The notes below the pieces were generated by a model. It saw nothing but the letters and a program-made list of their open reading frames with translations, made no database searches and had not been told where the DNA came from. The position numbers and the translations under genes are program-made. From Pseudochelatococcus sp047501465 (lineage in GTDB: Bacteria > Pseudomonadota > Alphaproteobacteria > Rhizobiales > Beijerinckiaceae), in the NCBI RefSeq assembly GCF_047501465.1, contig NZ_JAZDRL010000001.1, forward strand, positions 62,001 through 126,000: a stretch of 64,000 bases of DNA. Reading direction: 5' to 3'. The first letter of the stretch is position 1, and each line of letters opens with the position of its first letter. Shown in pieces: positions 45,701 through 52,999 of the stretch.

Positions 45701-46166
45701 TGGTAAGCCGTGCATCAATGCCGGAAAAGGCAATCGATGTTACATGGATATCGCCATAAAGCAGTTGCCACGGATTTAATGCGATCTCGCCCGCGCGCGC
45801 TTGCAGAAACAAGGTGCCGTCTGGCTGAAGAATCTCGATGTTATCGGCAAGAAGGGCCGGGCCAAAATCGGAAATGGCGACGCCAGTGTTAGCAATGCGT
45901 GCTGTCCAGCCGGGGGAGAGCCTATCGGTCAGGGCTTTTGCAATGGGCTCTGCCAGCATCTGCGCTGAAACAGGCCCAAAAGACATCCGCAGAGCGATTC
46001 CCCCCGCGCAAACCGCAATGATCAGGAGCAACCACAAGCTGGCGCGCAACAGGCTATCGGTTACACGACGCGCAATACCATGCCTTCGCCCAGGCCGCTT
46101 AAGGGCGAAGGCGTGGCGTTTGTTATCGAGCTGTCGCTGTGTGACCATGCCCCTGACCGTTGCCAT
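42771..46166 (-). CDS. Large AsmA-like/DUF3971 envelope protein (YhdP-type)
   Basis: A membrane-anchored, mostly periplasmic beta-rich protein of about 1131 residues. The N-terminal segment is basic (RQLDNKRHAFALKRPGRRHG), then one transmembrane helix ASLWLLLIIAVCAGGIAL, then a long DUF3971 region (DSVSLSEARLTFVDTHGSVR onwards) and an AsmA-like C-terminus (PGRINIQEGVLWGPGVGVTL, NNIFSQVPILGPLLGGGQYE). AsmA-like proteins such as YhdP and TamB carry phospholipids toward the outer membrane; that role is inferred from the family. The start is uncertain: 46229, 46166 and 46148 are possible. Confidence 0.88.
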   Translation of the reverse strand: MATVRGMVTQRQLDNKRHAFALKRPGRRHGIARRVTDSLLRASLWLLLIIAVCAGGIALRMSFGPVSAQMLAEPIAKALTDRLSPGWTARIANTGVAISDFGPALLADNIEILQPDGTLFLQARAGEIALNPWQLLYGDIHVTSIAFSGIDARLTMMPDGSIRAGDDATAPILPSDDTSAPPVQFDEAVIGVANLLSDPAGLTRTLDSVSLSEARLTFVDTHGSVRAVFTDVAADLIKTGPDERAMTVGLKGAANRWTINGSIKGTRGLQRDITLTLAQAPLADLLMLSGAQDPPITGDIAFSSQIHLTISPEETLTSLKGAVEGSHGTLLYQDRDQPPLDVTTLRLEAERDNVSGDLIIPSFVLHVSDAKFALNGRVRFSDPTHNWHLQLDSSSAVLPPLSPAETPLTIDKLSLAFIGMTGGGVKVERVAASGAGFGLALNGELGGPNRKGSVRLGIQTARSNARAILRFWPAFVTPEPRHYLIENLSEGVIESLNIAVDLTSEQLAASRRREPLPADSVRTQFSAIDVTLQAAPGFPPLTDASIAGVITGNSGALTASTAIAEIIPGEELTLSEGRMSISRLTAPIDSTIDFRLQGSASTLARLLQRDALRHIFNFDIAPETIQGEADLNVSLALPLIKNLRADQVVTRASGQLRNLAIDLETGKDRLTDGDLAIKLDAKNFTLAGNGQLGGLPAEINLLQPLRKSEGPAKADIILTLDDAARAKRGINLGKHLTGPITAQISTTLGKDIAGKNTPLKVEVDLARARIDQLVPGWVKAAGKPGRITFSAIDDNGYALSNIVLDAGASARGSAQFDPQGDFRSASLTGVKLSPNDDFALDINNNKGIYHISVKGNLLDARPFLRLVRDGSTGSVSGDGASALNLDVAVAVNILAGFNGESLSKAALTLALRKNTLDSMRLSGSFSGAALQAEVAQNNRNVVVLQSNDAGAALRFADIYSYMAGGIMNMHVALTDGGAGLIMIRDFAIRNEPTMSRILTESPKKFSVDPGNVPFTKMRVKFTRSPGRINIQEGVLWGPGVGVTLEGNLDTQNETIDVSGTYVPAYALNNIFSQVPILGPLLGGGQYEGLFAINFRAQGPFASPSLSINPLSAIAPGIFRKFFDLGRADSGQ

Positions 46167-46545
46167 TTGCCGGTTGCGAAGCACGGGGCTTCTCGTGTGC
46201 AAGTCTGCATGAGCTACGGATAAGCGCAACAGGCATAAGGAAAATCAAGTGTAAAAAGTAAGGGATGACGATCTGCTTCTCAATTTCCGAAGTGCTTGAA
46301 CACTGCCATGGCGAGAAGATTGAGGCCCCCTGAAACCCGCTTTTGTATATAGTTAGATGCGCTTGCAATACCAATGGGATGGTGAACATTTCGATTGAGG
46401 TATGGGCTGGAGCGCAAGCTGCTCTCATTTTTTTGATTTTCAGTCAGTTGCACGCGATTTGACGATCAAATCAAAAGCAAACTGCTATAAGGTGATTCAT
46501 CTCATTCAATTATCATCATGATGCAGTTTGACGTTGGAGACCGCT
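46167..46545. other. Gap between AsmA-like gene and bcp
   Basis: 379 bases. Contains the small palindrome GATTTGA-CGA-TCAAATC at 46456-46472, about 75 bases before bcp, which could be a regulator site or part of the bcp promoter. No gene is supported. Confidence 0.4.
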
Positions 46546-47010
46546 ATGAGCCTTGAACCCGGCGATATCGCCCCTGATTTCACGCTTCCTGGCAGCACTG
46601 GTGAAACGCTTTCGTTATCCAGTCTGCGTGGACGTTCTGTCGTGCTGTACTTCTATCCCAAGGACGACACCAGCGGCTGCACAAAAGAGGCAATCGCATT
46701 TAATGGAATGCGCGATGCCTTTGCGGCAGCAAACACGGCCATTATCGGCGTTTCTGCTGATAGCATGAAAAGCCATGAAGCATTTCGCGATAAATACGAT
46801 CTGGCTATTCCGCTCGCTTCCGACGAAAAGAAAGAAGCTATTGAAGCCTATGGCGTCTGGGTGGAAAAAAGCATGTATGGGCGCAAATATTTTGGCATTG
46901 ATCGTGCAACTTTCCTGATCAACCCTGAAGGAAAGATCGCCCAGGTCTGGCGCAAGGTGAAAGTACCCGGCCATGCCGAAGCTGTGTTGAAAGAAGCGCA
47001 AGCCCTCTAG
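46546..47010 (+). CDS. bcp: Thiol peroxidase of the Bcp/PrxQ family
   Basis: A 154-residue peroxiredoxin reducing hydroperoxides. The active-site region is YFYPKDDTSGCTKEAIAF with the peroxidatic Cys at 45. The usual resolving Cys five residues later is replaced by Ile50, so this is a 1-Cys-like Bcp that may need an external thiol. Family motifs GDIAPDFTLPG and FLINPEGKIAQVW are present. A TTG at 46528 would extend the frame, but ATG 46546 has TTGGAG seven bases upstream and gives the family start. Confidence 0.93.
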   Translation: MSLEPGDIAPDFTLPGSTGETLSLSSLRGRSVVLYFYPKDDTSGCTKEAIAFNGMRDAFAAANTAIIGVSADSMKSHEAFRDKYDLAIPLASDEKKEAIEAYGVWVEKSMYGRKYFGIDRATFLINPEGKIAQVWRKVKVPGHAEAVLKEAQAL

Positions 47011-47364
47011 GGATGCGCTGATCTTCGCGTCATGATGATCTGCGACTGGTGTTTGCGCCGATGGAGAGAAGTCTATTACGCAGCTGTTCTCGCAAGGCAA
47101 CAATTTCTGCTCACCATGACGCGAATCTCAAAATCCTGGGCCTCTTTTGAGGCAGCTGTGGTTGGCCTGGATTCCTTATGAATCACTTTGGTGCAATGAG
47201 GTCTGAATTTCGCCGCAGGATACATTATATATCTGGATGCCCTGAAAGCGGTGTCTGTGCCTTGACATAGGCGGCTGCCTCCGTTTCATGTCCAGCTAGC
47301 TAATTGCGTGCCGTTGGTGCGCCTGTCCGATCATGCCAGAAGTTGAGTATGCAAGTTGAGTGCG
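47011..47364. other. 354-base gap between bcp and valS
   Basis: No supported gene. It should hold the valS promoter and leader; I did not recognise a T-box or other riboswitch. Confidence 0.4.
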
Positions 47365-50079
47365 ATGGAAAAAACCTTCGAGCCCGCAGCTGTTGAAGCG
47401 CGTATTGCCCAGGTTTGGGAAGATGCAGGCGCGTTCCGCGCCGGTCGGCCCGAGCGCAAGGATGCCGAGCCTTATTCCATTGTGATTCCACCGCCAAACG
47501 TTACTGGCTCGCTGCATATGGGCCACGCCCTTAACAATACGTTGCAGGACATCCTATGCCGGTTTGAGCGCATGCGCGGTAAGGATGTGCTTTGGCAGCC
47601 CGGCATGGATCACGCTGGTATCGCCACCCAGATGGTGGTTGAGCGCCAGCTCGCTGAGCGTAAGGAACCCGGACGCCGGGAGATGGGCCGCGAGGCTTTC
47701 ATTGAACGTGTCTGGGAGTGGAAGGCCGAATCAGGCGGCACGATTGGTCGGCAGCTGCGCCGTCTTGGGGCGTCATGCGATTGGTCGCGCGAGCGTTTCA
47801 CGATGGACGAAGGTTTGTCGCGCGCTGTGCGCAAGGTGTTTGTACAGTTTCATCGCGATGGCCTGATTTATAAGGACAAGCGCCTCGTCAATTGGGACCC
47901 GCGCTTCCAGACGGCAATTTCCGATATCGAAGTGCAGCAGATCGAGACCAAGGGCAACCTGTGGCACCTGCGCTATCCGGTGGCTGATGAGCCAGGCCGG
48001 TTTATCATCGTGGCTACGACCCGTCCTGAAACCATGCTGGGCGACGTGGCTGTGGCTGTTCATCCCGATGATGAGCGCTACACCGACCTCATAGGCAAGG
48101 ATGTGCTGCTGCCGTTGGTCGGGCGCCGGATTCCTGTTGTAGCAGATACCTATTCCGATCCTGAAAAGGGTACGGGTGCGGTCAAGATTACGCCGGCGCA
48201 TGATTTCAATGACTTTGAAGTTGGCAAGCGGCATGGCCTGCGTGTCATCAACGTGCTTGGCGCGGAAGCTGAAGTGCGCATTGTCGGCAATGAAGACTTC
48301 CTGCGCGACACCATTGCCGGTGCGGATCTTGATGCTGTGCTGGCCCTTGAAGGTGACGATCGCGCAGTTGCGCGCAAGAAGATCGTGGCGATGCTGGAAG
48401 AGCGCGAATTGCTCGACATGATCGAGCCACATACACACATGGTGCCGCATGGCGATCGCTCCGGTGTTGTGATTGAGCCGTGGTTGACGGATCAGTGGTA
48501 CGTCAACGTGAAGCCATTGGCTGATCGCGCGCTGAAGGCTGTGCGTGACGAGCGCACCGTTTTCATCCCAAAAAACTGGGAAAAGACCTTCTTTGATTGG
48601 CTTGAAAACATTGAGCCGTGGTGCATCTCGCGTCAGCTCTGGTGGGGACATCAGATTCCCGCATGGTATGGGCCAGATGGCCATGCCTTCGTTGAGGAAG
48701 ATGAAGTTGCGGCGCATGCTGCTGCTGCCCTCCATTATGGCACCAGCGATGTGACGCTGACCCGCGATGAGGATGTGCTTGATACGTGGTTCTCATCTGG
48801 CCTGTGGCCATTCTCAACGATGGGCTGGCCGGATGAAACGCCTGAGCTGAAGCGCTTCTACCCTACCAGCACGCTGGTGACGGGGTTTGACATCATCTTC
48901 TTCTGGGTTGCCCGTATGATGATGATGGGCCTGCATATTCTGGATGAAGTGCCGTTCCGCAATGTCTACATCCACGCGCTGGTTCGCGACGAGCGCGGGG
49001 CGAAGATGTCGAAGTCAAAGGGCAATGTTATCGATCCACTCGATCTGGTTGATCGATATGGCGCTGATGCATTGCGCTTTACGCTTGCGGCAATGGCGGC
49101 ACAGGGGCGCGATATCAAGCTCGCAACGCAGCGTGTTGAAGGCTATCGCAATTTCGCAACCAAACTGTGGAATGCATCGCGCTTTGCGGAAATGAATGGC
49201 TGCGTGCGTGTTGCCGGTTTCAACCCAGCTGATGCCAAGGAGATGCTTAACCGTTGGGCTTTGGCTGAAGTTCGTCAGGCAACGCGGGATATTACGGTGG
49301 CGCTTGAAGGCTTCCGCTTTAATGAGGCGGCAGGTGCGGCTTATCGATTCGTCTGGAACGTGTTCTGCGACTGGTACCTGGAGCTGGCCAAGCCTGTGTT
49401 GCAAGGCGATGACAGCCCGGCGAAGGAAGAAACCCGCGCAACGATTGCCTGGTTGATTGACGAGGTCACTAAACTCTTGCATCCGTTTATGCCGTTTCTC
49501 ACTGAGGAACTATGGGCCATCAAGGGTGAGCAAGGCCCTGCACGTGAAAGCCTGTTAACGCTCTCCCCATGGCCTGAGGCTTCAGGCAAGGGTGATGCGG
49601 AGGCGGAGGCCGAAATCGGTTGGGTGATCGCGCTTGTGTCTGAGGTACGTTCTGTCCGTGCCGAAATGAACGTGCCAGCGGGAGCGCAGATTCCGTTGGC
49701 GCTGGTCGGTATTTCAGCTCAAACCCGTGCGTTGGCACAGCGTTGGCGTGATACTATCGCCAGATTGGCGCGCCTGTCCGACATCACCTTCACTGACATG
49801 GCGCCAGCTGGCGCGGTGCAGATTATTGTGCAAGGCGAAGTCGTAGCCTTACCATTGGCGGGAATCATTGATCTTGATGCTGAACGCGCGCGTCTGCGCA
49901 AGGATGCCGACAAGCTGACCGCAGATATCGGCCGTATTGATGCCAAATTAGGCAATGCGGACTTTATTTCGCGTGCTCCAGAAGAAATTATTGAGGATCA
50001 GCGAGAGCGTAAGGCTGAATATCAGGCGCGACAGGCACAAATTGTTGCGGCTCTCGAACGCCTCGCGGCCATTGGTTGA
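47365..50079 (+). CDS. valS: Valyl-tRNA synthetase
   Basis: Charges tRNA-Val with valine. The 904-residue product has all parts: class I HIGH-type motif GSLHMGHALNN, CP1 editing domain (ATTRPETMLGDVAVAVHPDD and GTGAVKITPAHDFNDFEVG), the KMSKS motif GAKMSKSKGN, the anticodon-binding domain with WNVFCDWYLELAKPVL and the C-terminal coiled coil (LDAERARLRKDADKLTADIG). The frame opens at TTG 47356, but ATG 47365 (MEKTFEPAAVEARI) matches the family better. It is followed by exoR and xthA. Confidence 0.97.
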   Translation: MEKTFEPAAVEARIAQVWEDAGAFRAGRPERKDAEPYSIVIPPPNVTGSLHMGHALNNTLQDILCRFERMRGKDVLWQPGMDHAGIATQMVVERQLAERKEPGRREMGREAFIERVWEWKAESGGTIGRQLRRLGASCDWSRERFTMDEGLSRAVRKVFVQFHRDGLIYKDKRLVNWDPRFQTAISDIEVQQIETKGNLWHLRYPVADEPGRFIIVATTRPETMLGDVAVAVHPDDERYTDLIGKDVLLPLVGRRIPVVADTYSDPEKGTGAVKITPAHDFNDFEVGKRHGLRVINVLGAEAEVRIVGNEDFLRDTIAGADLDAVLALEGDDRAVARKKIVAMLEERELLDMIEPHTHMVPHGDRSGVVIEPWLTDQWYVNVKPLADRALKAVRDERTVFIPKNWEKTFFDWLENIEPWCISRQLWWGHQIPAWYGPDGHAFVEEDEVAAHAAAALHYGTSDVTLTRDEDVLDTWFSSGLWPFSTMGWPDETPELKRFYPTSTLVTGFDIIFFWVARMMMMGLHILDEVPFRNVYIHALVRDERGAKMSKSKGNVIDPLDLVDRYGADALRFTLAAMAAQGRDIKLATQRVEGYRNFATKLWNASRFAEMNGCVRVAGFNPADAKEMLNRWALAEVRQATRDITVALEGFRFNEAAGAAYRFVWNVFCDWYLELAKPVLQGDDSPAKEETRATIAWLIDEVTKLLHPFMPFLTEELWAIKGEQGPARESLLTLSPWPEASGKGDAEAEAEIGWVIALVSEVRSVRAEMNVPAGAQIPLALVGISAQTRALAQRWRDTIARLARLSDITFTDMAPAGAVQIIVQGEVVALPLAGIIDLDAERARLRKDADKLTADIGRIDAKLGNADFISRAPEEIIEDQRERKAEYQARQAQIVAALERLAAIG

Positions 50080-50384
50080 TGCGTAGAAAGTAAGGCGTGG
50101 AAACGCTTCAGGTTGCGTTGATGCTATACAAAGCCAGCGCAACCTGTGGTCGCAGTAATCATAGTTCGCGTTGTATTTTGAAAAAAAATTGATTGCCGTG
50201 ATAACGCCATAAAGAACAGGCTTCATACTTCTCGGTAGAGTAGTGGCCAGTTCGTGATTGTTGCCAGTAAATTGCTATACAGCTTTGGTTTATATCGGGC
50301 GCGCATAACACAGGTAGCTAACGGACATGTTGAGTGGGCGGGATCAATGATGAAATCGGTGCTGTTAGAACGGGCGTTGATGTA
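50080..50384. other. Gap between valS and exoR
   Basis: 305 bases. Contains a 9-bp inverted repeat, CAGGTTGCG (50109-50117) and CGCAACCTG (50138-50146), 30 bases after valS; without a T-run it is a weak terminator at best. The rest probably holds the exoR promoter. Confidence 0.5.
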
Positions 50385-51281
50385 ATGTTATACGCTCGCA
50401 TTGGTTCCTTTGTGTTGTTTTGCTTGGCTGCTGCGGTAGCCATGAGCGCGTCGTTTTCGGCGCAAGCACAAGATGGATCTCAGGCGCTGCTGATTCCTGT
50501 TAAAGCCAAAGATGCTGTGGCTAATCCCATTGATGCTGCTAATCCGCTTGATCCTGATGGCGGTTTCAAGTCTGTCGGCGATGCTTTCCGTCGCGGCATT
50601 CAACACTACAACGCCGGCGATAAGGTGGGCGCTGTGCGCGCGCTGCAATTTGCAGCAACCCAAGGCCATACGGTTTCATTGTGGAAGCTCGGGCGCATGT
50701 TCGCAGAAGGCGACGGCGTTGATCATGATGATCTGAAGGCTTTTGAATATTTTTCCCAGATTGCCGATCGTTACGCAGATGAAAGCCCCGGCACCCGTCA
50801 GGCGCCGTTTGTGTCGAGTGCTTTTGTGGCTCTTGGCGGGTATTTTCTTGACGGTATTCCAAATACATACGTGAAGCCAGATATCAGCCGTGCGGTGGAC
50901 ATGTTCCAATACGCTGCGTCCTATTATGGCGATCCGGATGGTCAGTATAGCCTTGCTCGTCTTTACCTTGAAGGCAATGGTGTGCCCAAGGATGCCCGTC
51001 AGGCTGCGCGCTGGTTGAAGCTTGCCGCTGGCAAGGGGCATCATCAGGCGCAGGCTATATTGGGCAATCTTCTCGTATCGGGCGATGGTGTTCCGCGTCA
51101 GGCGGGGTTAGGTCTCATGTGGCTTACGCTAGCCCGCGATGCGACCGCAACCGAAAGCGACGCAGCGAACAAGGATGCGTGGATTAATGAACTCCACGAT
51201 AAAAATTTTGCGATAGCAAGCGAGACAGAACGCCAGCAGGCGCTTTCATATCTCGAACAATATTTGCGTCAGAAACAGTAA
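50385..51281 (+). CDS. exoR: ExoR-like periplasmic Sel1-repeat regulator
   Basis: ExoR is a periplasmic inhibitor of the ChvG/ExoS sensor kinase and controls exopolysaccharide, motility and acid response in rhizobia. The 298-residue product has a signal peptide (about 1-28, SFVLFCLAAAVAMSASFSAQA) and Sel1 repeats: DKVGAVRALQFAATQGHTVS, LWKLGRMFAEGDGVDHDDLK, GQYSLARLYLEGNGVPKDAR and AQAILGNLLVSGDGVPRQAG. Order and sequence match the Sinorhizobium and Agrobacterium ExoR. A GTG at 50334 is an earlier in-frame start, but ATG 50385 gives the signal peptide. Confidence 0.88.
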   Translation: MLYARIGSFVLFCLAAAVAMSASFSAQAQDGSQALLIPVKAKDAVANPIDAANPLDPDGGFKSVGDAFRRGIQHYNAGDKVGAVRALQFAATQGHTVSLWKLGRMFAEGDGVDHDDLKAFEYFSQIADRYADESPGTRQAPFVSSAFVALGGYFLDGIPNTYVKPDISRAVDMFQYAASYYGDPDGQYSLARLYLEGNGVPKDARQAARWLKLAAGKGHHQAQAILGNLLVSGDGVPRQAGLGLMWLTLARDATATESDAANKDAWINELHDKNFAIASETERQQALSYLEQYLRQKQ

Positions 51282-52075
51282 TTTAGGATCAGAACCCGTA
51301 TTTGATCGCAACGGCTCTTCGGCAAGAAATGAATTCAGCGCTGAAGATAAGCAGCGTAATGAGCCATCTTCCTGCGGACGCCAACCGACCGGCGATGTGT
51401 CGAGCCAACTGACTGGACTACACCCCGCTCTTCTTGCATTTCCCTGCATATCTGGTCATTTCTGGCGCCTGCCCAACCAAATGAACAGCTGCTAGCCTTG
51501 GCTCATTATTTTGTAGCCACCATGACAGGCATCCCTTCTTACTCAGGAATTGGACTTAAGGTTCTGGAGAAAGACGTTTTTGGCGGCGTCCTATGCTGCG
51601 CAACGTTATCAATCTTACTTTTTATCCAGCGCACTTGTCGTTCACGCGGTGATTGAGGGGATCGCGGGGTTTTAGGCTGGGGGAGTCGATTCCTGATGAC
51701 AAAATGGCCGTCAAGGGAGTGTGTAGCTGTAATTGAGGTGCTTTTTGGCAAAGCAAGGGACGTATTCAGATCCATATTGTCAGGATTTTGAGGCGAAGAA
51801 ATGTCATTACTATCAATTATATCAGTAATGGTGAATCGTCCTACAGTATAACTTTCCCTAACGGACATACGGGTTGCCTCTGCAGTAGTTTTATAAGGTA
51901 AGTTCTGAATAATAGAGCAAAATGTATTCAAGTTGGTTTGGTGTTTTGCTCTAATTATTTGTTTGTAGCATTGGAAAATAGCGGTATCTACTTTAGGTCT
52001 GATGCAATAGGTAGCACTATTGGCAAGCGGCAGAATGACGGGCCGCTCTCGTCTCTACTGTGTTCGCAGTTAATT
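51282..52075. other. 794-base gap between exoR and xthA
   Basis: The largest gap in the core part. A 130-residue minus-strand frame (51539-51931, TTG start, Ser/Thr/Pro-rich) has no family features, no clear ribosome-binding site and is doubtful. No repeat or RNA gene was recognised. Confidence 0.4.
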
Positions 52076-52861
52076 CTATAGATCGAGATCAATCAATACT
52101 GGCACGTGATCTGACGGCTTTTCAAGCGCGCGCAAGTGTTTGTGAATGCTCGCATCTTTTAAGTGATCTGCTGCTTGTGGCGAGAGCAGCAGATGATCAA
52201 TACGGATGCCGTTATTGCGCTGCCACGCGCCCGCCTGATAATCCCAGAACGTGTAAAGTCCTTCGCTATCATCACACGCGCGCAGTGCTTCTGTCAGCCC
52301 GATGTTGAGAAGGCCCTGAAATTTGGCGCGCGTTTGCGGCAGAAATAACGCGTCCTCTACCCATTGCTCTGGCTTTGCAGCATCGCGCGCATGTGGGATG
52401 ACGTTGTAATCACCTGCCAGAACGAAGGGTTCTTCCAGTGCGAGAAGAGACTGCGCGTGGGCGGTGAGGCGATCCATCCACTTGAGTTTATAGGCGTATT
52501 TCTCGGTATTCACCGGATTGCCATTGGGCAGATAAATCGATGCTACCCGTACCGCACCCGATGCAACCGACACCACCGCTTCGATATAACGGGATTGCTC
52601 ATCCGCCTCATCACCAGGCAAGCCACACGTGACATCTTCAAGCGGAAGACGTGAGAGAATTGCGACGCCGTTGAAGGTTTTCTGGCCGTGTACGGCGATG
52701 TTGTAGCCCATATCCTCGATTTCGGATGCCGGGAATGCATCATCCATGCATTTTATTTCCTGCAGGCACAGGATATCTGGCTTCGCTTCCTCCAGAAACG
52801 CCGTCAAATGCCCGATCCGAAGGCGGACGGAGTTGATATTCCAGGTGGCGATGCGCAGCAT
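52076..52861 (-). CDS. xthA: Exodeoxyribonuclease III
   Basis: A 261-residue AP endonuclease/3'-5' exonuclease of base excision repair. All family sites are present: ATWNINSVRLR, LCLQEIK (metal-binding Glu), YLPNGNP, AGDYNVIPHA (Asp, Asn), and the C-terminal GIRIDHLLLSP and PSDHVPVLIDL with the catalytic Asp and His. The gene is downstream of recG on the same strand, separated by a palindromic repeat. Confidence 0.96.
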   Translation of the reverse strand: MLRIATWNINSVRLRIGHLTAFLEEAKPDILCLQEIKCMDDAFPASEIEDMGYNIAVHGQKTFNGVAILSRLPLEDVTCGLPGDEADEQSRYIEAVVSVASGAVRVASIYLPNGNPVNTEKYAYKLKWMDRLTAHAQSLLALEEPFVLAGDYNVIPHARDAAKPEQWVEDALFLPQTRAKFQGLLNIGLTEALRACDDSEGLYTFWDYQAGAWQRNNGIRIDHLLLSPQAADHLKDASIHKHLRALEKPSDHVPVLIDLDL

Positions 52862-52898
52862 GAGGTTTCCTTGAGATGGTAACAGTGATTGTATAATT

Positions 52899-52999
52899 GC
52901 ATCAAACCAAAAAGTGGATACCCCTTCCTGGATAAATTTGATGCATAAACAAAGAGATAGAGCGTTGCGGCTGTGCCCGATTAATCGAGCGACGCTCTA
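52899..52999. repeat. Composite palindromic element between recG and xthA
   Basis: TGCATCAAA (52899-52907) pairs with TTTGATGCA (52937-52945), and TAGAGCGT (52958-52965) with ACGCTCTA (52992-52999). The right arm contains the recG stop codon. The GATGCATAAACAAAGAGATA segment resembles rhizobial intergenic repeat families as I recall them. Confidence 0.6.

Noticed and set aside
47011..47364. T-box or other riboswitch before valS
   Set aside because: No T-box-like consensus or stem structure was found, and T-boxes are rare in Gram-negative bacteria.
51539..51931. 130-residue minus-strand frame after exoR
   Set aside because: TTG start without ribosome-binding site and Ser/Pro/Thr-rich sequence without a recognisable domain.
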